A stretch of DNA of 64,000 nucleotides from NCBI GenBank assembly GCA_963742105.1, contig CAVUKN010000007.1:1054001-1118000 (forward strand). The letters run 5' to 3'. The translations under genes were made by a program, and so were the position numbers. This document shows, piece after piece, positions 27,506 through 37,433 of this stretch (position 1 is the first letter of the stretch; the number at the start of each line of letters is the position of its first letter). Below the pieces are notes generated by a model that ran no database searches, was not told the origin of the DNA, and worked only from the letters and a program-made list of their open reading frames with translations. This stretch comes from Gp6-AA40 sp963742105. Lineage in GTDB: Bacteria > Acidobacteriota > Vicinamibacteria > Vicinamibacterales > UBA2999.

Positions 27506-28636
27506 TCAGATCACCCGGAGCCGCGTACGATCGGCCGGTAGAAACGGGAAGGTCGCTCGCTGGCCGGCGAAGCTGGTCGCCCACCGGCCGGGAATCCGTG
27601 TGTGGCACTGCGGGCACGCCCCGTCGGGGGTCAGGTTGTACTCCTGAATGAGATACCCATAACGTGCGATGAGGCGATGGCCGCATTCGGCGCACTGCGT
27701 GTGTTCGAGCGATCCCACACGCCCCGGAAGGTTGCCCGCGTAGACGAATCGCAAGCCGGCCTGCTGCCCGATGCGCGCGGCCCGCTCCAGCATGGCAGGC
27801 GTCGTATTCGCCGGATCGTTCATCCGGTAGTCCTGATGAAACGCGGTCACGTGCCATGGGATGTCCGGCGACACACTGCCGACGAACTCGGTCAGCCCGG
27901 TCAGTTCCTGTTCGCTGTCGTTGAACCCGGGCACGAGCAACGTGACGATCTCCACCCACACACCGGCGCCGTGCAGCCAGCGAATCGTGTCCAGAATCGG
28001 CTGCAACCGGCCGCCGAGCTCGCGGTAGTGGCGATCGTCGAAGCTCTTGAGATCCACCTTGTACAAGTCGAGGCGCGGGCGAAGGAACTCCAGCACGCGC
28101 GGCGTTCCGTTGCCGTTGGAGACGAAGCCGGTCACCAGACCGCGTTCGCGCGCGAGGGCGAAAACATCCGCGGCCCACTCCGCGGTGATGAGCGGCTCGT
28201 TGTAGGTCGAGACCATGATCCGCGCCCCCTGGGCCACAGCGTCGTTCACCAATGTCTCCGGTGCGACATCCCTTGGCGGCGAAATCGCGTGCGGGTCACG
28301 CAGCGCCTGCGACGTCACCCAGTTCTGGCAGTAGCTGCAATGCAGGTCACATCCGAGCATGCCGAAGCTGTAGGCCAGCGCTCCGGGATAGGCGTGGAAG
28401 AACGGTTTCTTCTCGACGGGATCGCACTGAACGCCGGCAACGTACCCCCAGGGGACCCGCAGTCGCCCGTTGTCGTTGTAGCGGACCTTGCACACACCCA
28501 TCGCGCCGGCGGGGATCGGGCATTGATGCCCGCAGGCATGACAGCGCAGACGATTGCGATCCAGCACCTCGACCAGTTCTGGCGCGGCGTCCCGCGTGCG
28601 GCTGCTCAGCAGTTCCTGCAGAGTGGCCATGCTCAT
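27506..28636 (-). CDS. amrS: AmmeMemoRadiSam-system radical SAM protein
   Basis: 376 residues. An N-terminal Cys pair (CHACGHQCPIPAG) precedes the radical-SAM motif LHCSYCQNW, then TYNEPLI, the GFVSNGNGTPR strand, VDLKSFDDRHYRELGG and a C-terminal rubredoxin-like CAECGHRL...CPQCHTRIPG. That order is typical of AmrS, the radical-SAM member of the AmmeMemoRadiSam set. Its substrate is not settled in my knowledge. The MEMO and AMMECR1 partners are not seen here. ATG 28630 is an equally good start. It probably forms an operon with moaA and is divergent from the MFS gene. Confidence 0.9.
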   Translation of the reverse strand: MSMATLQELLSSRTRDAAPELVEVLDRNRLRCHACGHQCPIPAGAMGVCKVRYNDNGRLRVPWGYVAGVQCDPVEKKPFFHAYPGALAYSFGMLGCDLHCSYCQNWVTSQALRDPHAISPPRDVAPETLVNDAVAQGARIMVSTYNEPLITAEWAADVFALARERGLVTGFVSNGNGTPRVLEFLRPRLDLYKVDLKSFDDRHYRELGGRLQPILDTIRWLHGAGVWVEIVTLLVPGFNDSEQELTGLTEFVGSVSPDIPWHVTAFHQDYRMNDPANTTPAMLERAARIGQQAGLRFVYAGNLPGRVGSLEHTQCAECGHRLIARYGYLIQEYNLTPDGACPQCHTRIPGRWATSFAGQRATFPFLPADRTRLRVI

Positions 28637-28658
28637 TCATCGTACGATCCCCGGGAAG

Positions 28659-29930
28659 ATGCTGCACGAGGAGCAGTTGCCACAGGCGATCCCGCGCCCG
28701 GTCTGGTTTCTCGGGTGGACCAGCCTGTTTACCGACGCCGCCAGCGAGGTGATCTATCCGCTTCTGCCGGTCTACCTTTCCCGTGTGCTCGGCGCCAGTG
28801 CGACGTCGCTCGGCATCATCGAAGGCGTCGCCGAGGGGGTAAACAGCATCCTGAAGGTGATTTCCGGATGGTGGTCCGATCGGCGAAGCCGGCGTCGGCC
28901 GCTGGTGATACTCGGATACACCATCTCCTCCGCGGCCCGTCCCCTGATCGCGCTGACCACAACCTGGCCGCAGGTGCTCGCGATCCGCGCGCTCGATCGG
29001 ACCGGCAAAGGCATCCGCGGCGCTCCCCGCGATGCCCTCCTGACGCGGTTTGCCACGTCCCGCAATCGCGGCCGCATCTTCGGCTTTCACCGATCGATGG
29101 ATCACACCGGCGCGATCGTCGGCCCCGTGCTGGCAACGGTCTTTCTCTACGTTCTGCCGGATCGCTACCGTCTCCTCTTCACGTTGACCGCGATTCCCGG
29201 CGCAATTGCCGTCGCGATGCTGTTTCTGGTTCGCGAAGACGACGGCAGCACGGTCGGCCGGGCGGCGTCGCGAAGCACGCCCGGCAACGAAGCGTCGCGA
29301 AGCCCGCCCGGCCCGTCAGCCTCGGGCGACTCCGATGTGGAGGCGGTACCACTGCCTGTCCGACTTTATGCGGTTCTCGCCGTCATCCTGCTCTTCAGTC
29401 TCGGGAACTCCGCCGATGCATTCCTGTTGCTGCGGCTGAGCGATGCCCTCGGTTCGGCGACCTATGTTCCGCTGTTATGGGCAGCCCATCACGTCGTCAA
29501 GGCGGGACTCTCGACGTGGGGAGGTGGGCTGTCGGATCGTGTTGGCCGCAAGCAGGTCATCGTGGCCGGCTGGATCATCTACGCCGTGGTCTACCTCGGA
29601 TTCGCCTGGTCCACCACGGCGACCGCGTTCGTGGCGTGGTTCCTGATCTACGGTGTGTATTTCGCGCTGACCGAGGGTGCCGAGAAGGCACTGGTCGCTG
29701 ACCTGACGCCGTTGACGCGCCACGGGAGCGCGTTCGGTCTTTACAACGCCGCCCTCGGCGCCGGGGCGCTCGTGGCAAGTGTGATGTTCGGCTACATCTA
29801 CGATCATTTCGGCGCGCCCCGCGCATTTACCGTGGGCGCGATGCTGGCTGGTGTCGCGGCAGTCGCGTTGCTGTTCGTGCCGTCTGTTAAGATGGACAGT
29901 TCCAATGCCGCGTATTCTCGTAACCAATGA
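28659..29930 (+). CDS. MFS transporter
   Basis: 423 residues from ATG 28659 (GGAAG just upstream); ATG 28629 would overlap amrS. Twelve membrane helices in two halves are apparent. The loop after helix 2 has GWWSDRRSRRRPL and the matching second-half loop GGLSDRVGRKQV, the MFS motif A. RALDRTGKGIRGAPRDALL is shared with a family of putative permeases of unknown substrate. The central cytoplasmic loop contains two copies of a 21-bp sequence (29265 and 29292) that looks like a captured REP-like element. The 3' end overlaps surE by 26 bases. Confidence 0.88.
   Translation: MLHEEQLPQAIPRPVWFLGWTSLFTDAASEVIYPLLPVYLSRVLGASATSLGIIEGVAEGVNSILKVISGWWSDRRSRRRPLVILGYTISSAARPLIALTTTWPQVLAIRALDRTGKGIRGAPRDALLTRFATSRNRGRIFGFHRSMDHTGAIVGPVLATVFLYVLPDRYRLLFTLTAIPGAIAVAMLFLVREDDGSTVGRAASRSTPGNEASRSPPGPSASGDSDVEAVPLPVRLYAVLAVILLFSLGNSADAFLLLRLSDALGSATYVPLLWAAHHVVKAGLSTWGGGLSDRVGRKQVIVAGWIIYAVVYLGFAWSTTATAFVAWFLIYGVYFALTEGAEKALVADLTPLTRHGSAFGLYNAALGAGALVASVMFGYIYDHFGAPRAFTVGAMLAGVAAVALLFVPSVKMDSSNAAYSRNQ
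29265..29312 (+). repeat. Direct repeat inside the MFS central loop
   Basis: GCGTCGCGAAGCACGCCCGGC at 29265-29285 is repeated at 29292-29312 with one change (period 27). It encodes a Ser/Pro/Gly-rich loop between the two transporter halves, where an insertion would be tolerated. Confidence 0.65.
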
Positions 29931-30672
29931 CGATGGCGTGCATGCCGAAGGTATCCGGCTGCTGGCTGAAGCGGTTGCACCCTACGGCGAGATCACCGTC
30001 GTGGCGCCGATTCAGGAGGCGAGCGCCATCGGGCACGCGCTGACGCTGCGCCGGCCGCTGCGTATCGAAGCCATATCCGAACGCGTGTTTGCGATCGACG
30101 GCACGCCGACCGATTGCGTGAACGTCGCCATCACGCACATTCTCCGGGAGAAGCCTGATCTGATCGTCTCGGGCATCAACAAGGGCTGGAATCTTGGCGA
30201 CGACGTGACGTATTCGGGAACGGTGTCGGGTGCGCTGGAAGCGGCGCTGCTCGGCATTCCGAGCATCGCCTTCTCGGCCCAGCGCGTGAAGGACGAGGCA
30301 GACTACGAGCCGGCGGCGAAGGCGGCCTCGCTGATTACGGCCGCCGTTCTCGAGCGCGGCATGCCGAAGTTCACGCTCCTGAACGTAAATACCCCCTGGG
30401 GGCCCAACAAAGGTTTCCGGGTGACGGTGCAGGCGAAGCGGAATCACATTACGACCGTCAGCGAGCGGATCGACCCGCGCCACCGCGCCTACTACTGGAT
30501 CGAAGAGGGGGAGAACGAGTGGGAGCCGCACGATCGTTCGGATTATCAGGCAGTGCGCGACGGATATGTGTCGATTACGCCGCTACAGCCCGACATGACC
30601 GCGCATGACGCGCTCCGCTATGCCGAGGAACTGGCGGAGATGAGCGTCATGTCAAGCGGCCGTGATGTATGA
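29905..30672 (+). CDS. surE: 5'/3'-nucleotidase SurE
   Basis: 255 residues from ATG 29905, which overlaps the MFS gene by 26 bases. The SurE signature is clear: RILVTNDDGVHAEGI (metal-binding Asp pair), VVAPIQEASAIGHALT, DGTPTDCVNVAI, SGINKGWNLGDDVTYSGTVSGALEA and LLNVNTP. SurE hydrolyses 5'- and 3'-nucleoside monophosphates and polyphosphate, linked to stationary-phase survival in other bacteria. The C-terminal arm (YYWIEEGENEWE, SITPLQPDMT) is complete. Confidence 0.94.
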   Translation: MPRILVTNDDGVHAEGIRLLAEAVAPYGEITVVAPIQEASAIGHALTLRRPLRIEAISERVFAIDGTPTDCVNVAITHILREKPDLIVSGINKGWNLGDDVTYSGTVSGALEAALLGIPSIAFSAQRVKDEADYEPAAKAASLITAAVLERGMPKFTLLNVNTPWGPNKGFRVTVQAKRNHITTVSERIDPRHRAYYWIEEGENEWEPHDRSDYQAVRDGYVSITPLQPDMTAHDALRYAEELAEMSVMSSGRDV

Positions 30673-30676
30673 GGGC

Positions 30677-30705
30677 TTGGTCGCTCCTGATTCGTACGGT
30701 ATGCT
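30677..30705 (+). promoter_or_regulatory. Putative sigma-70-type promoter of tRNA-Pro
   Basis: TTGGTC (30677-30682), 17-base spacer, TATGCT (30700-30705). Transcription would begin near 30712, five bases before the tRNA. It starts five bases after the surE stop. Confidence 0.45.
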
Positions 30706-30715
30706 GTCTCGTTCG

Positions 30716-30793
<78 letters not shown>

Positions 30794-31029
30794 CTTCCTT
30801 CCTCCGTTTTCCCTGTAAAACTGACTTTCCCGCAGGTACTGTCGGTTCCGGTTGGCGGCACGTCTACAGGTGCTCCGCCCCAGGCCGCGACAAGTCAGCC
30901 ACATGCAACTCAATACCGTCACGTGGGCGCTTGAGAACGCCCGGACTGCCGGCTCCCACGAGCCGGGCAGACCGAGCGGTTGCTGGAAACTGCGGCCGTC
31001 TTCCGATCAAGCGGCCGAGGCTCTGGCCG

Positions 31030-32273
31030 TTAATCGAAGCTGTTGTTGATCGCGTCCACGATGTCGTTCAACTGCGACACGGACGTCACCCCAAACGCCG
31101 GAAGCGCCGTGCAGCCGCCGATGACGTTCTTGGCCAGATCGAGCACGAACCCCACCGTCTGCCCAGCGAGCGGCCCCGTGGCGATTTTGCTGCTGGCCAG
31201 TCCCGTCGGCAGTTTTCCGGCGTCGGAAAAGGCGACGTTCAACTGGAGCGCCAACACCTGGCCGGCGAATACGCCCGCAGATGTCCTCGACGTCGGATTG
31301 ACGGCTCCCTGCGACAACACTCCGGGTGGTCCGCCTTGTGGCAGGAACGCCTGAACCGCCGCGGCACTCGTGAATTTGAGCTGGTTCAACCCACACCCGA
31401 TGCTCACGCCGCCGACCCCGAAGACCGCCGCGAAGTTGGTAGCCAGCAGCTGACCAGGATTGTTGCCGTGCGGTGGCGCGCCCCATCCGCCCTGCGTGAC
31501 GGTGACCAGGTTCGTCGGCTGCGGAACGGTGAACAGCAAGGCGCCGGCGTCAAAGCAGTTCGCGGTGCCGGCAGCGGGTCGGGGTTTGCAACCTGTGGTG
31601 ATGATGCCGGATCCGATGAATGTCGTCTGCGATCCGGGCGATCCGCTAATCGTCGGCACCTGCCACCACTGCGCCTGGGGCAGACAATTCCCGTCTGCAT
31701 CGCGTGTGGTGGACCTGACACGTTCGGTGTTCCGGTGTCCGCGTATCCGAGCGAAAGCGTATACGCGGCGCTGCTGAAGACCGGGGCCTGCCAGTCGGCG
31801 GCCTCATACCGGTCATCAAACCCGTCGTCGTTGAACATGTTCAGCGGATCGCCACCCGCGGGACTCGTGTACACAAGAGTCAGCCCGGCTCCGCTGTCGA
31901 CCCAAATCTTCGTCGTGCACTCGGTGCCCGGAGCGCAAATCTTGAACGAACCACCTGGCTTGAACCGATCGCTCGTATCAAAGTTCGGCTCGTTGGGACC
32001 GAGCGTGCCGGTTTGCGTCAAGATCAGCTTGTCGCCTGGCGTCAACGCCAAGCCGGCCAGGTTCCACAGGTAAACGTCGCAGGTGGGGCCAGGCGAGGCG
32101 GGCGCCCCGATGGAGCAGTAGGTGGCGGTGGCGCTGGCATCGGCGGAGGGAGTCTGCGGCCCAATCGACACCTTGACGGCGGTAATCGTCGTCGCAGCCT
32201 GGCTGATGGTCGCGAATCCAATGAATCCCATCGCGAGCATTGCCGTGGTTAAACGCGAACACTGACGCATCAT
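31030..32273 (-). CDS. Secreted hypothetical protein, frameshifted
   Basis: About 414 residues when joined. A signal peptide (LTTAMLAMGFIGFATISQA) is followed by a low-charge, Gly/Thr/Pro/Asn-rich chain with several Cys (TYCSIGAP, TCDVYLW, KICAPGTECTTKIW, NCFDAGALL, GGCTALPAFG). The first part is in one frame to about 31700; the rest (VPTISGSPGSQTTFIG onward) is in another, ending NNSFD. The total length suggests one missing or two extra bases. Composition and beta-rich look resemble PEP-CTERM-type exoproteins, but no sorting signal is present at the C-terminus. I do not recognise a family. It faces tRNA-Pro and is divergent from the kinase gene. Confidence 0.7.
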
Positions 32274-32449
32274 CTGAACTCCAATTCGTGGGGCGAAGTA
32301 TGAGACAGCATAGGACAGAACAGGCCAAGTTGATCAACGATTCAGCGACGCGCTGGTCAGCCCCTACCATTCCACTCGCCGCACCCTGAAATGTCTGGGC
32401 CGGCGGCCGGCCCCGGACTATCCTGATTCCCAGCCGCTGGGATGATCCT

Positions 32450-34144
32450 GTGAAGGCTACGTCCTCCATGACCACCGCCGAATACTCGCCGCGGGCGCGC
32501 GCGGAGCGCGTGATCGCCTCTGGGCGGGCATTTCTCGCCGTGGTGACGCTGACCGGTGTACTGCTCGCCCCGGCCGATTCCGAAGCCTTCTCGACCCAGG
32601 CGTTTCAACTGCTCGCGTTCTACTGCGTCTACTCGTTCCTCACCTGGATCGCGATTCGACGTGGCGCTCTGGTGACACGGCGGGCGACCGCCGTCGCTCA
32701 CGGTGTCGACCTGGTCATCGCCAGCATCCTGATGATGATGACGAACGGGAGCGGCAGCCCCTTCTTTCTGTTCTTCACCTTCCTGCTGCTGGCCGGGGCG
32801 CTGCGCTGGCAGGCGTGGGGAGCGTGGACGACGGGGCTCGTCGTCGGGTTCGCGTATATCGGCGTGGTCGCCTACGAAATCGCCGTCGAGGCACCGCCGA
32901 TTGACCTGAATCGCTTCCTCGTGCGGATCGGCCTGCTGGTCGTCATGACCGTGGTCCTCGGCCAGCTGGGAGAGTACCAGGAACGCTTATACAAGGAGCT
33001 GCACCAGCTCGCCGCATCACCGCGTATGGCGTCCACGACGCTCGATGAGGTGCTGCGCGAATCCCTGGACTACGCGACGCGCGTTCTCAGCGGTCCAACC
33101 GCCATCCTGTTATGGCAGGACGAAGAGGAGCCGAGGACGCACATGGCGGTTTACTCGGCGGCGGGTCTCGAACGCGAAACGCTGACCGCCAACCTGTCCG
33201 ATCTCGTGGTGGTGCCGTCGGACGTCCGACGGTTCCTGCACGTGCGGGGCGGCGTCGGTGCCCGCACGCTGGCTGTGGACGATCGCACGCGCGAGCTGCC
33301 GGACCCGGCGCTTGCCGGCGACCTCATTTCCCGCTACCACATCGACACGGCGATCGGCGCCGCACTGCCGGAACGATCGCACCACGGGTGGTTACTCGTC
33401 ATCAATCGCTCGCCACGCACGCTCAGCACCGACGACGTGTTGCTGGCGGACATCGTCGCCGCAGACGTCAGTGCGTCGGTTGAACACTGGTGGCTGTCGC
33501 AACGTGCCCGTGATGCGGCCGTCGCAGAGGAACGTCTTCGCGTCAGCCGGGACCTCCACGATGGCGTCCTTCAGTCGCTGACCGGCTGCCGACTGAACAT
33601 CGCCGCCGCCGCCGTCGGCGCCGAACGCACCTCTGGCGAGATCGCTGCGCAGCTTCGCGCGCTCGAACGCAGCCTGGCTCACGATCAACAGGAACTCCGG
33701 GAGGTCATCCAGGATTTGCGCGGTCTCGGTTCGCCCAAACGCCGGACGCCGCTACGCGACCTGTGCGCGCGCGTCGAGCGGCAATGGGGTGTGTCGGTCA
33801 CGCTGACCCCGGACGCCGATACCATTGTTCCAGAGGAACTGAACACGTCGCTGGTGCTGATGGTCCACGAAGCGCTGGCCAACGCCGTCCGGCACGGCAA
33901 AGCGAAGAGCGCGCGCGTCGGCGTCGAACATCGGGGTCAGCATCTCGTCGTCCGCGTCGACGATGACGGTCAGGGATTCCCGTTCAAGGGAGCGTTGCAG
34001 GGTTCTCAGCTCGCGCACTCCGGACCATGGTCGCTGCGGGAGCGCGCAGAAACCCTGGGCGGTACTCTTGCCGTGGTGTCCCATGACACGGGTTCGACCA
34101 TCGAAATCTCCATTCCAGTGAGCCGGGAGCCGATATGCGCCTAG
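32450..34144 (+). CDS. NarX-type sensor histidine kinase with membrane and GAF-like domains
   Basis: 564 residues from GTG 32450; ATG 32468 is possible. Five or six membrane helices (about 25-175) form the sensor, followed by a GAF-like domain (about 195-350). The HisKA_3 H-box is RVSRDLHDGVLQSLTG and the ATPase has VHEALANAVRHGKA and DDDGQGF. The DHp type pairs with NarL regulators, and one is encoded next with a 10-base overlap. The signal is unknown; a membrane-embedded sensor is suggested because no large periplasmic loop exists. Confidence 0.9.
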   Translation: MKATSSMTTAEYSPRARAERVIASGRAFLAVVTLTGVLLAPADSEAFSTQAFQLLAFYCVYSFLTWIAIRRGALVTRRATAVAHGVDLVIASILMMMTNGSGSPFFLFFTFLLLAGALRWQAWGAWTTGLVVGFAYIGVVAYEIAVEAPPIDLNRFLVRIGLLVVMTVVLGQLGEYQERLYKELHQLAASPRMASTTLDEVLRESLDYATRVLSGPTAILLWQDEEEPRTHMAVYSAAGLERETLTANLSDLVVVPSDVRRFLHVRGGVGARTLAVDDRTRELPDPALAGDLISRYHIDTAIGAALPERSHHGWLLVINRSPRTLSTDDVLLADIVAADVSASVEHWWLSQRARDAAVAEERLRVSRDLHDGVLQSLTGCRLNIAAAAVGAERTSGEIAAQLRALERSLAHDQQELREVIQDLRGLGSPKRRTPLRDLCARVERQWGVSVTLTPDADTIVPEELNTSLVLMVHEALANAVRHGKAKSARVGVEHRGQHLVVRVDDDGQGFPFKGALQGSQLAHSGPWSLRERAETLGGTLAVVSHDTGSTIEISIPVSREPICA

Positions 34145-34791
34145 TCCTCGTCGATGACCACCCGATCGTGCTCGCGGGTCTCGACCGTCTTTTTGCCTCG
34201 ACTCCCGACATCGAAGTCGTCGCCCGCTGTCAGACTGGTCGCGAGGCGCTTGAGATGACACGCGCGTTGCGTCCCGACCTGGTGCTGCTCGACGTGAAGC
34301 TGCCGGACATGAGCGGCCTCGACGTCCTCAAGGCGATCCGGGACGAGGCGCTGCCAATCCGCGTGGTCCTGCTCAGCGCCGCGGCAACGGCCGACGAGGT
34401 CGAAGCCGCACGCCGCCTGTCCGCCGACGGCCTGCTCTACAAGGAACTGTCGCCGGACGAACTCGTGACCGAAGTGACACGGGCGGCAGCGGGCTTGCGG
34501 CCGTTTCCGCCGGAGGTGCCGGAAGATCCGTCGATCCGCGCCATTCGGACGGCGCTCAGCGCCCGCGAGCTGCAGGTCGTGCGCGCCGTGGCCGCAGGCC
34601 TGCGAAACCGGGCGATCGCCGATCAACTGGGTATCGCGGAAGGCACCGTGAAACTTCATCTCCACAATATCTACGAGAAGCTGCACATCGACAGCCGGCT
34701 GGAGCTCATGCTGCTGGCGACGCGCGCGGGAATCGTCGCCAGCGACCCGGCGGCTTTGGCGCCTGCCGCGGGACAGGGCATCCGGTCGTAG
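34135..34791 (+). CDS. NarL/FixJ-family response regulator
   Basis: 218 residues. The receiver opens with LVLVDDHPIVLAGL and has its phospho-Asp in LVLLDVKLPDMSG. A LuxR-type HTH (about 145-205) contains LSARELQVVRAVAAGLRNRAIADQLGIAEGTVKLHLHNIYEKL. It overlaps its kinase by 10 bases. This regulator would act as a transcription activator; its targets are unknown. Confidence 0.92.
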   Translation: MRLVLVDDHPIVLAGLDRLFASTPDIEVVARCQTGREALEMTRALRPDLVLLDVKLPDMSGLDVLKAIRDEALPIRVVLLSAAATADEVEAARRLSADGLLYKELSPDELVTEVTRAAAGLRPFPPEVPEDPSIRAIRTALSARELQVVRAVAAGLRNRAIADQLGIAEGTVKLHLHNIYEKLHIDSRLELMLLATRAGIVASDPAALAPAAGQGIRS

Positions 34792-34941
34792 CCGTCGAGG
34801 GTGGCAGGCTGATTCCAACACGCCGTCGCGTCCTGCTTGCCTCGCGGATGTGGTCGTAGAAACGCCGCCGGTCGCGATGTCGTATTACGAGGCGCCCGCC
34901 GGTTCCAGTAGAATCGCGGGCGTTTTCCCAAGGGAGGGTTG

Positions 34942-35934
34942 ATGCGAAGAGTACTTCCGATCGCGGTGGTGGCAGCCGCGTTGATTGCGACAGCGGTTCC
35001 GGCATCTGCGCAGGGACAGGGCGACGGCGCGCGGCAGGGCCGCGAGGGTGGCGCACCGGGAGGCGGCGGTGGCCGCCAGGGTGGTGGAGCAGGCGGAGGC
35101 GGGCGTCAGGGTGGCGGCCCACCGGCGGCACCGCCGGCGATCAAGCCGGTGACCGAAGGCGTGTACATGGTGACCGGCCTTGGCGGCAACACGACGGTGC
35201 GCGTCGATCCCGCCGGGTTGATCATCGTCGACACCAAGAACCTCGGGGAACCGAACTACAACCAGCTGATGGACCTGGTCAAGACCGTCAGTCAGGCTCC
35301 GGTGAAGTACGTGTTCGTCACGCATCACCATCAGGACCACAGCGGCAACATCGGTTCGTTCCAGAAGGCCGGCGTGCCGGTGATCGTGCAGGCCAATCTG
35401 AACAAGAATCTGGAGACCTACAGTCCGCAGCAGGGCAAGCCGGAGATGGCCAAGATCACCTACACCAAGGACAAGAAGGTGAAGGTGGGGAAGGCAACCG
35501 CGGAGGCGCACTACTTCGGCCGCGGGCACACGAATGGCGATACGTTCGTGTGGTTCCCGGACGTCAAGGTCCTGTCGGCCGGTGACATGATCGTGGGAAA
35601 CGCGCCGAACTCCGATATGGGGATGTACGGCGGCAGCGTCGTCGAATGGGTCGGAGCGCTCGACAAGGTGCTGAAGCTGCCGTTCCTCTACGTGATCCCC
35701 GGTCATGGCAATGATCCGATGACGCGGGCGCAGGTGCAGGAATTCCGGGACAAGTGGAATACGGTCCTGACGCGCGGCATCGAATCCGTGAAGAAGGGCA
35801 CGCCGAAGGATCAGTTACTCGCCAGCATCAAGGTTGACGATCTCGGCGGCTGGAATGTGAACAGCTTTGCTCCCGCCAATCGCCTCGATGCGCTCTACGC
35901 AGAACTGCAGGCGGCGGCAGCAAAAACGAAGTAG
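34942..35934 (+). CDS. Secreted metallo-beta-lactamase-fold hydrolase
   Basis: 330 residues from ATG 34942, with AGGGAGGG as ribosome-binding site. A signal peptide is followed by a ~45-residue Gly/Gln/Arg linker, then the MBL domain. The zinc motif is THHHQDHSGNIG (HxHxDH form). GRGHTNGDTFVWFP supplies the next His and ADMI-like SAGDMIVGNAP the Asp; the last His is in VIPGHGND. This is a class B-like fold, but many substrates exist (lactones, nitrile, thioesters), so no antibiotic resistance is implied. A strong terminator follows. Confidence 0.9.
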   Translation: MRRVLPIAVVAAALIATAVPASAQGQGDGARQGREGGAPGGGGGRQGGGAGGGGRQGGGPPAAPPAIKPVTEGVYMVTGLGGNTTVRVDPAGLIIVDTKNLGEPNYNQLMDLVKTVSQAPVKYVFVTHHHQDHSGNIGSFQKAGVPVIVQANLNKNLETYSPQQGKPEMAKITYTKDKKVKVGKATAEAHYFGRGHTNGDTFVWFPDVKVLSAGDMIVGNAPNSDMGMYGGSVVEWVGALDKVLKLPFLYVIPGHGNDPMTRAQVQEFRDKWNTVLTRGIESVKKGTPKDQLLASIKVDDLGGWNVNSFAPANRLDALYAELQAAAAKTK

Positions 35935-35965
35935 CGGCCGACCTCTCGGTCGGTCTTCACTCGAG

Positions 35966-35995
35966 GGGCGGACGCCGGTCAGGTCCGCCCTTTTT
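35966..35995 (+). terminator. Rho-independent terminator
   Basis: GGGCGGAC (35966-35973), 9-base loop, GTCCGCCC (35983-35990), then TTTTT (35991-35995). It lies 32 bases after the MBL gene and 18 bases before the next gene. Confidence 0.8.
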
Positions 35996-36012
35996 CCTGT
36001 ACAGGAGTACGC

Positions 36013-36760
36013 ATGAGTGGAACTCGTGTCGAGCTGACTACGGCTGACGGCGTCATGGACACATACGCGTTCGAGCCGTCGGCGGGTGCTGGCCCGTGGC
36101 CGGGAGTGATCATCTACATGGACGCGTTCGGCATCCGGCCCAACCTGGATTCGATGGCGCAGCGATTGGCCGACGCCGGCTATCTCGTCGCCGTCCCTAA
36201 TCTCTACTACCGCACCGGCTCGTTCGAACCGTTCGATCCCAAGAAGGTCTTCGGGGGTGACGAGGCTGAGCGCCTGCGGTTCCGGCGTCAGATCGACTCA
36301 ATCGACAACACGAAGGTGAGCCGCGACACGGAAGCAGTCCTGGCGTTCCTCGCGTCCGCTGCCGAAGGCGAAACAGCCGAGTGTCGGCGCCGTGGGCTAT
36401 TGCATGGGCGGCGGATTTGCGATCAGCGCACTCGGGCGGTTTCCGGAGCGCGTCGTGGTGGCCGCGTCGTTCCATGGCGCCGCGCTGGCGACCGACAGGG
36501 ACGACAGCCCGCACCGGCTTGCGAAACAGATGCGCGGGAAGCTCTACGTGGGTGTTGCCGGTATCGATCCTGGATTCCCGCGCGAGCAGCAGGACCGCCT
36601 CGAAACGGCATTACGGGATGGTCGCGTCGACTACACACTGGAAACCTATGAGGGCGCGAAGCACGGGTTCGCGGTGACTGGCCACATGGTTTATGACCGC
36701 GACGCGTCGGAGCGTCACTGGACGACGCTTCTCGACCTGTTGAACAGTACCCTCAAGTAG
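36013..36760 (+). CDS. Dienelactone hydrolase-family protein, frameshifted
   Basis: About 249 residues when joined. The first part has PGVIIYMDAFGIRPNLDSMAQ and ends near residue 120. One extra base near 36378 shifts the frame, after which SVGAVGYCMGGGFAI supplies the nucleophile elbow with Cys, as in dienelactone hydrolases. The Asp is probably in the VAGIDPGF region and the catalytic His in GAKHGFAV. The enzyme would hydrolyse a small cyclic ester; the natural substrate is unknown. No signal peptide is present. Confidence 0.82.
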
Positions 36761-36836
36761 GCGGGCTTGCAGTCGGCGTTTCATCACGCCGTGGCGAAGT
36801 GTTGACCTGACTCGTACGAACTCTGAGGAGGATTCA

Positions 36837-37424
36837 ATGAACCGGGCAATCATGGCACTTGGACTCATCGGCGTGGTCGCGACCGCGGCAAGCGCGCAGG
36901 CGCCGCAGGGGAGAGGCGGCGGCCGGGGGCCGGCGGCGCCGGCAATCACGTCGTTGTCTGGTGATATCCAGGCCGACTGGACCCGCACGCGCGGTCTGAT
37001 TACCGGAATCGTTGACGCGATGCCCGACGACAAGTTCGGGTTCAAGCCGACGCCGGCACAGCAGACGTTCGCCGAGCGTGTGCTGCATGTCGCCACGACC
37101 GACCTGTTCGTCCTGCAGGCGCTCGGCGGAAAGACGCCGCCGCCGACGATCAACCAGAGGGCGGCGACGAAGGCCGAACTGCTGGCGGCACTGAAGCAGA
37201 CGTTCGACTACGGTGAGGCGGTGATCAAGGAGTTCAGCGATCAGCAATGGACGGAGCGCGTGGCGCCGCCGCCGTTCATGGGCCCATCCGCGAGCCGCGT
37301 GCGCATCGTCTATTTCGACATGCAGCACTCGGAAGACATGTACGGACAGTTCGTCGTCTACGTTCGCCTGAACGGCGTGACGCCGCCCGCCAGCCGCCCG
37401 CGCAACGCGGCGCCGGAGCCGTAG
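36837..37424 (+). CDS. Secreted DinB-like protein
   Basis: 195 residues, with GAGGAGG eight bases before ATG 36837. The signal peptide ends near ASAQA, followed by a Gly/Arg/Pro linker. Helical segments (ADWTRTRGLITGIVDAMPDD, FAERVLHVATTD, YGEAVIKEFSDQQW, QHSEDMYGQFVVYVRLNG) fit the DinB four-helix bundle, with candidate metal His residues in RVLHVATT and MQHSEDMYG. Function is unknown for this group. It ends ten bases before the copper promoter. Confidence 0.82.
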   Translation: MNRAIMALGLIGVVATAASAQAPQGRGGGRGPAAPAITSLSGDIQADWTRTRGLITGIVDAMPDDKFGFKPTPAQQTFAERVLHVATTDLFVLQALGGKTPPPTINQRAATKAELLAALKQTFDYGEAVIKEFSDQQWTERVAPPPFMGPSASRVRIVYFDMQHSEDMYGQFVVYVRLNGVTPPASRPRNAAPEP

Positions 37425-37433
37425 GCGGCATCG

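Noticed and set aside
27602..29701. 699-residue plus-strand open frame
   Set aside because: It runs antisense to amrS and through the MFS gene out of frame; both real genes have clear motifs.
30794..31029. Small gene or RNA between tRNA-Pro and the secreted protein
   Set aside because: No frame with protein-like composition or stable RNA fold was seen in these 236 bases.
34942..35934. Antibiotic-resistance beta-lactamase
   Set aside because: The HxHxDH fold is shared by many hydrolases and nothing in context points to beta-lactams.
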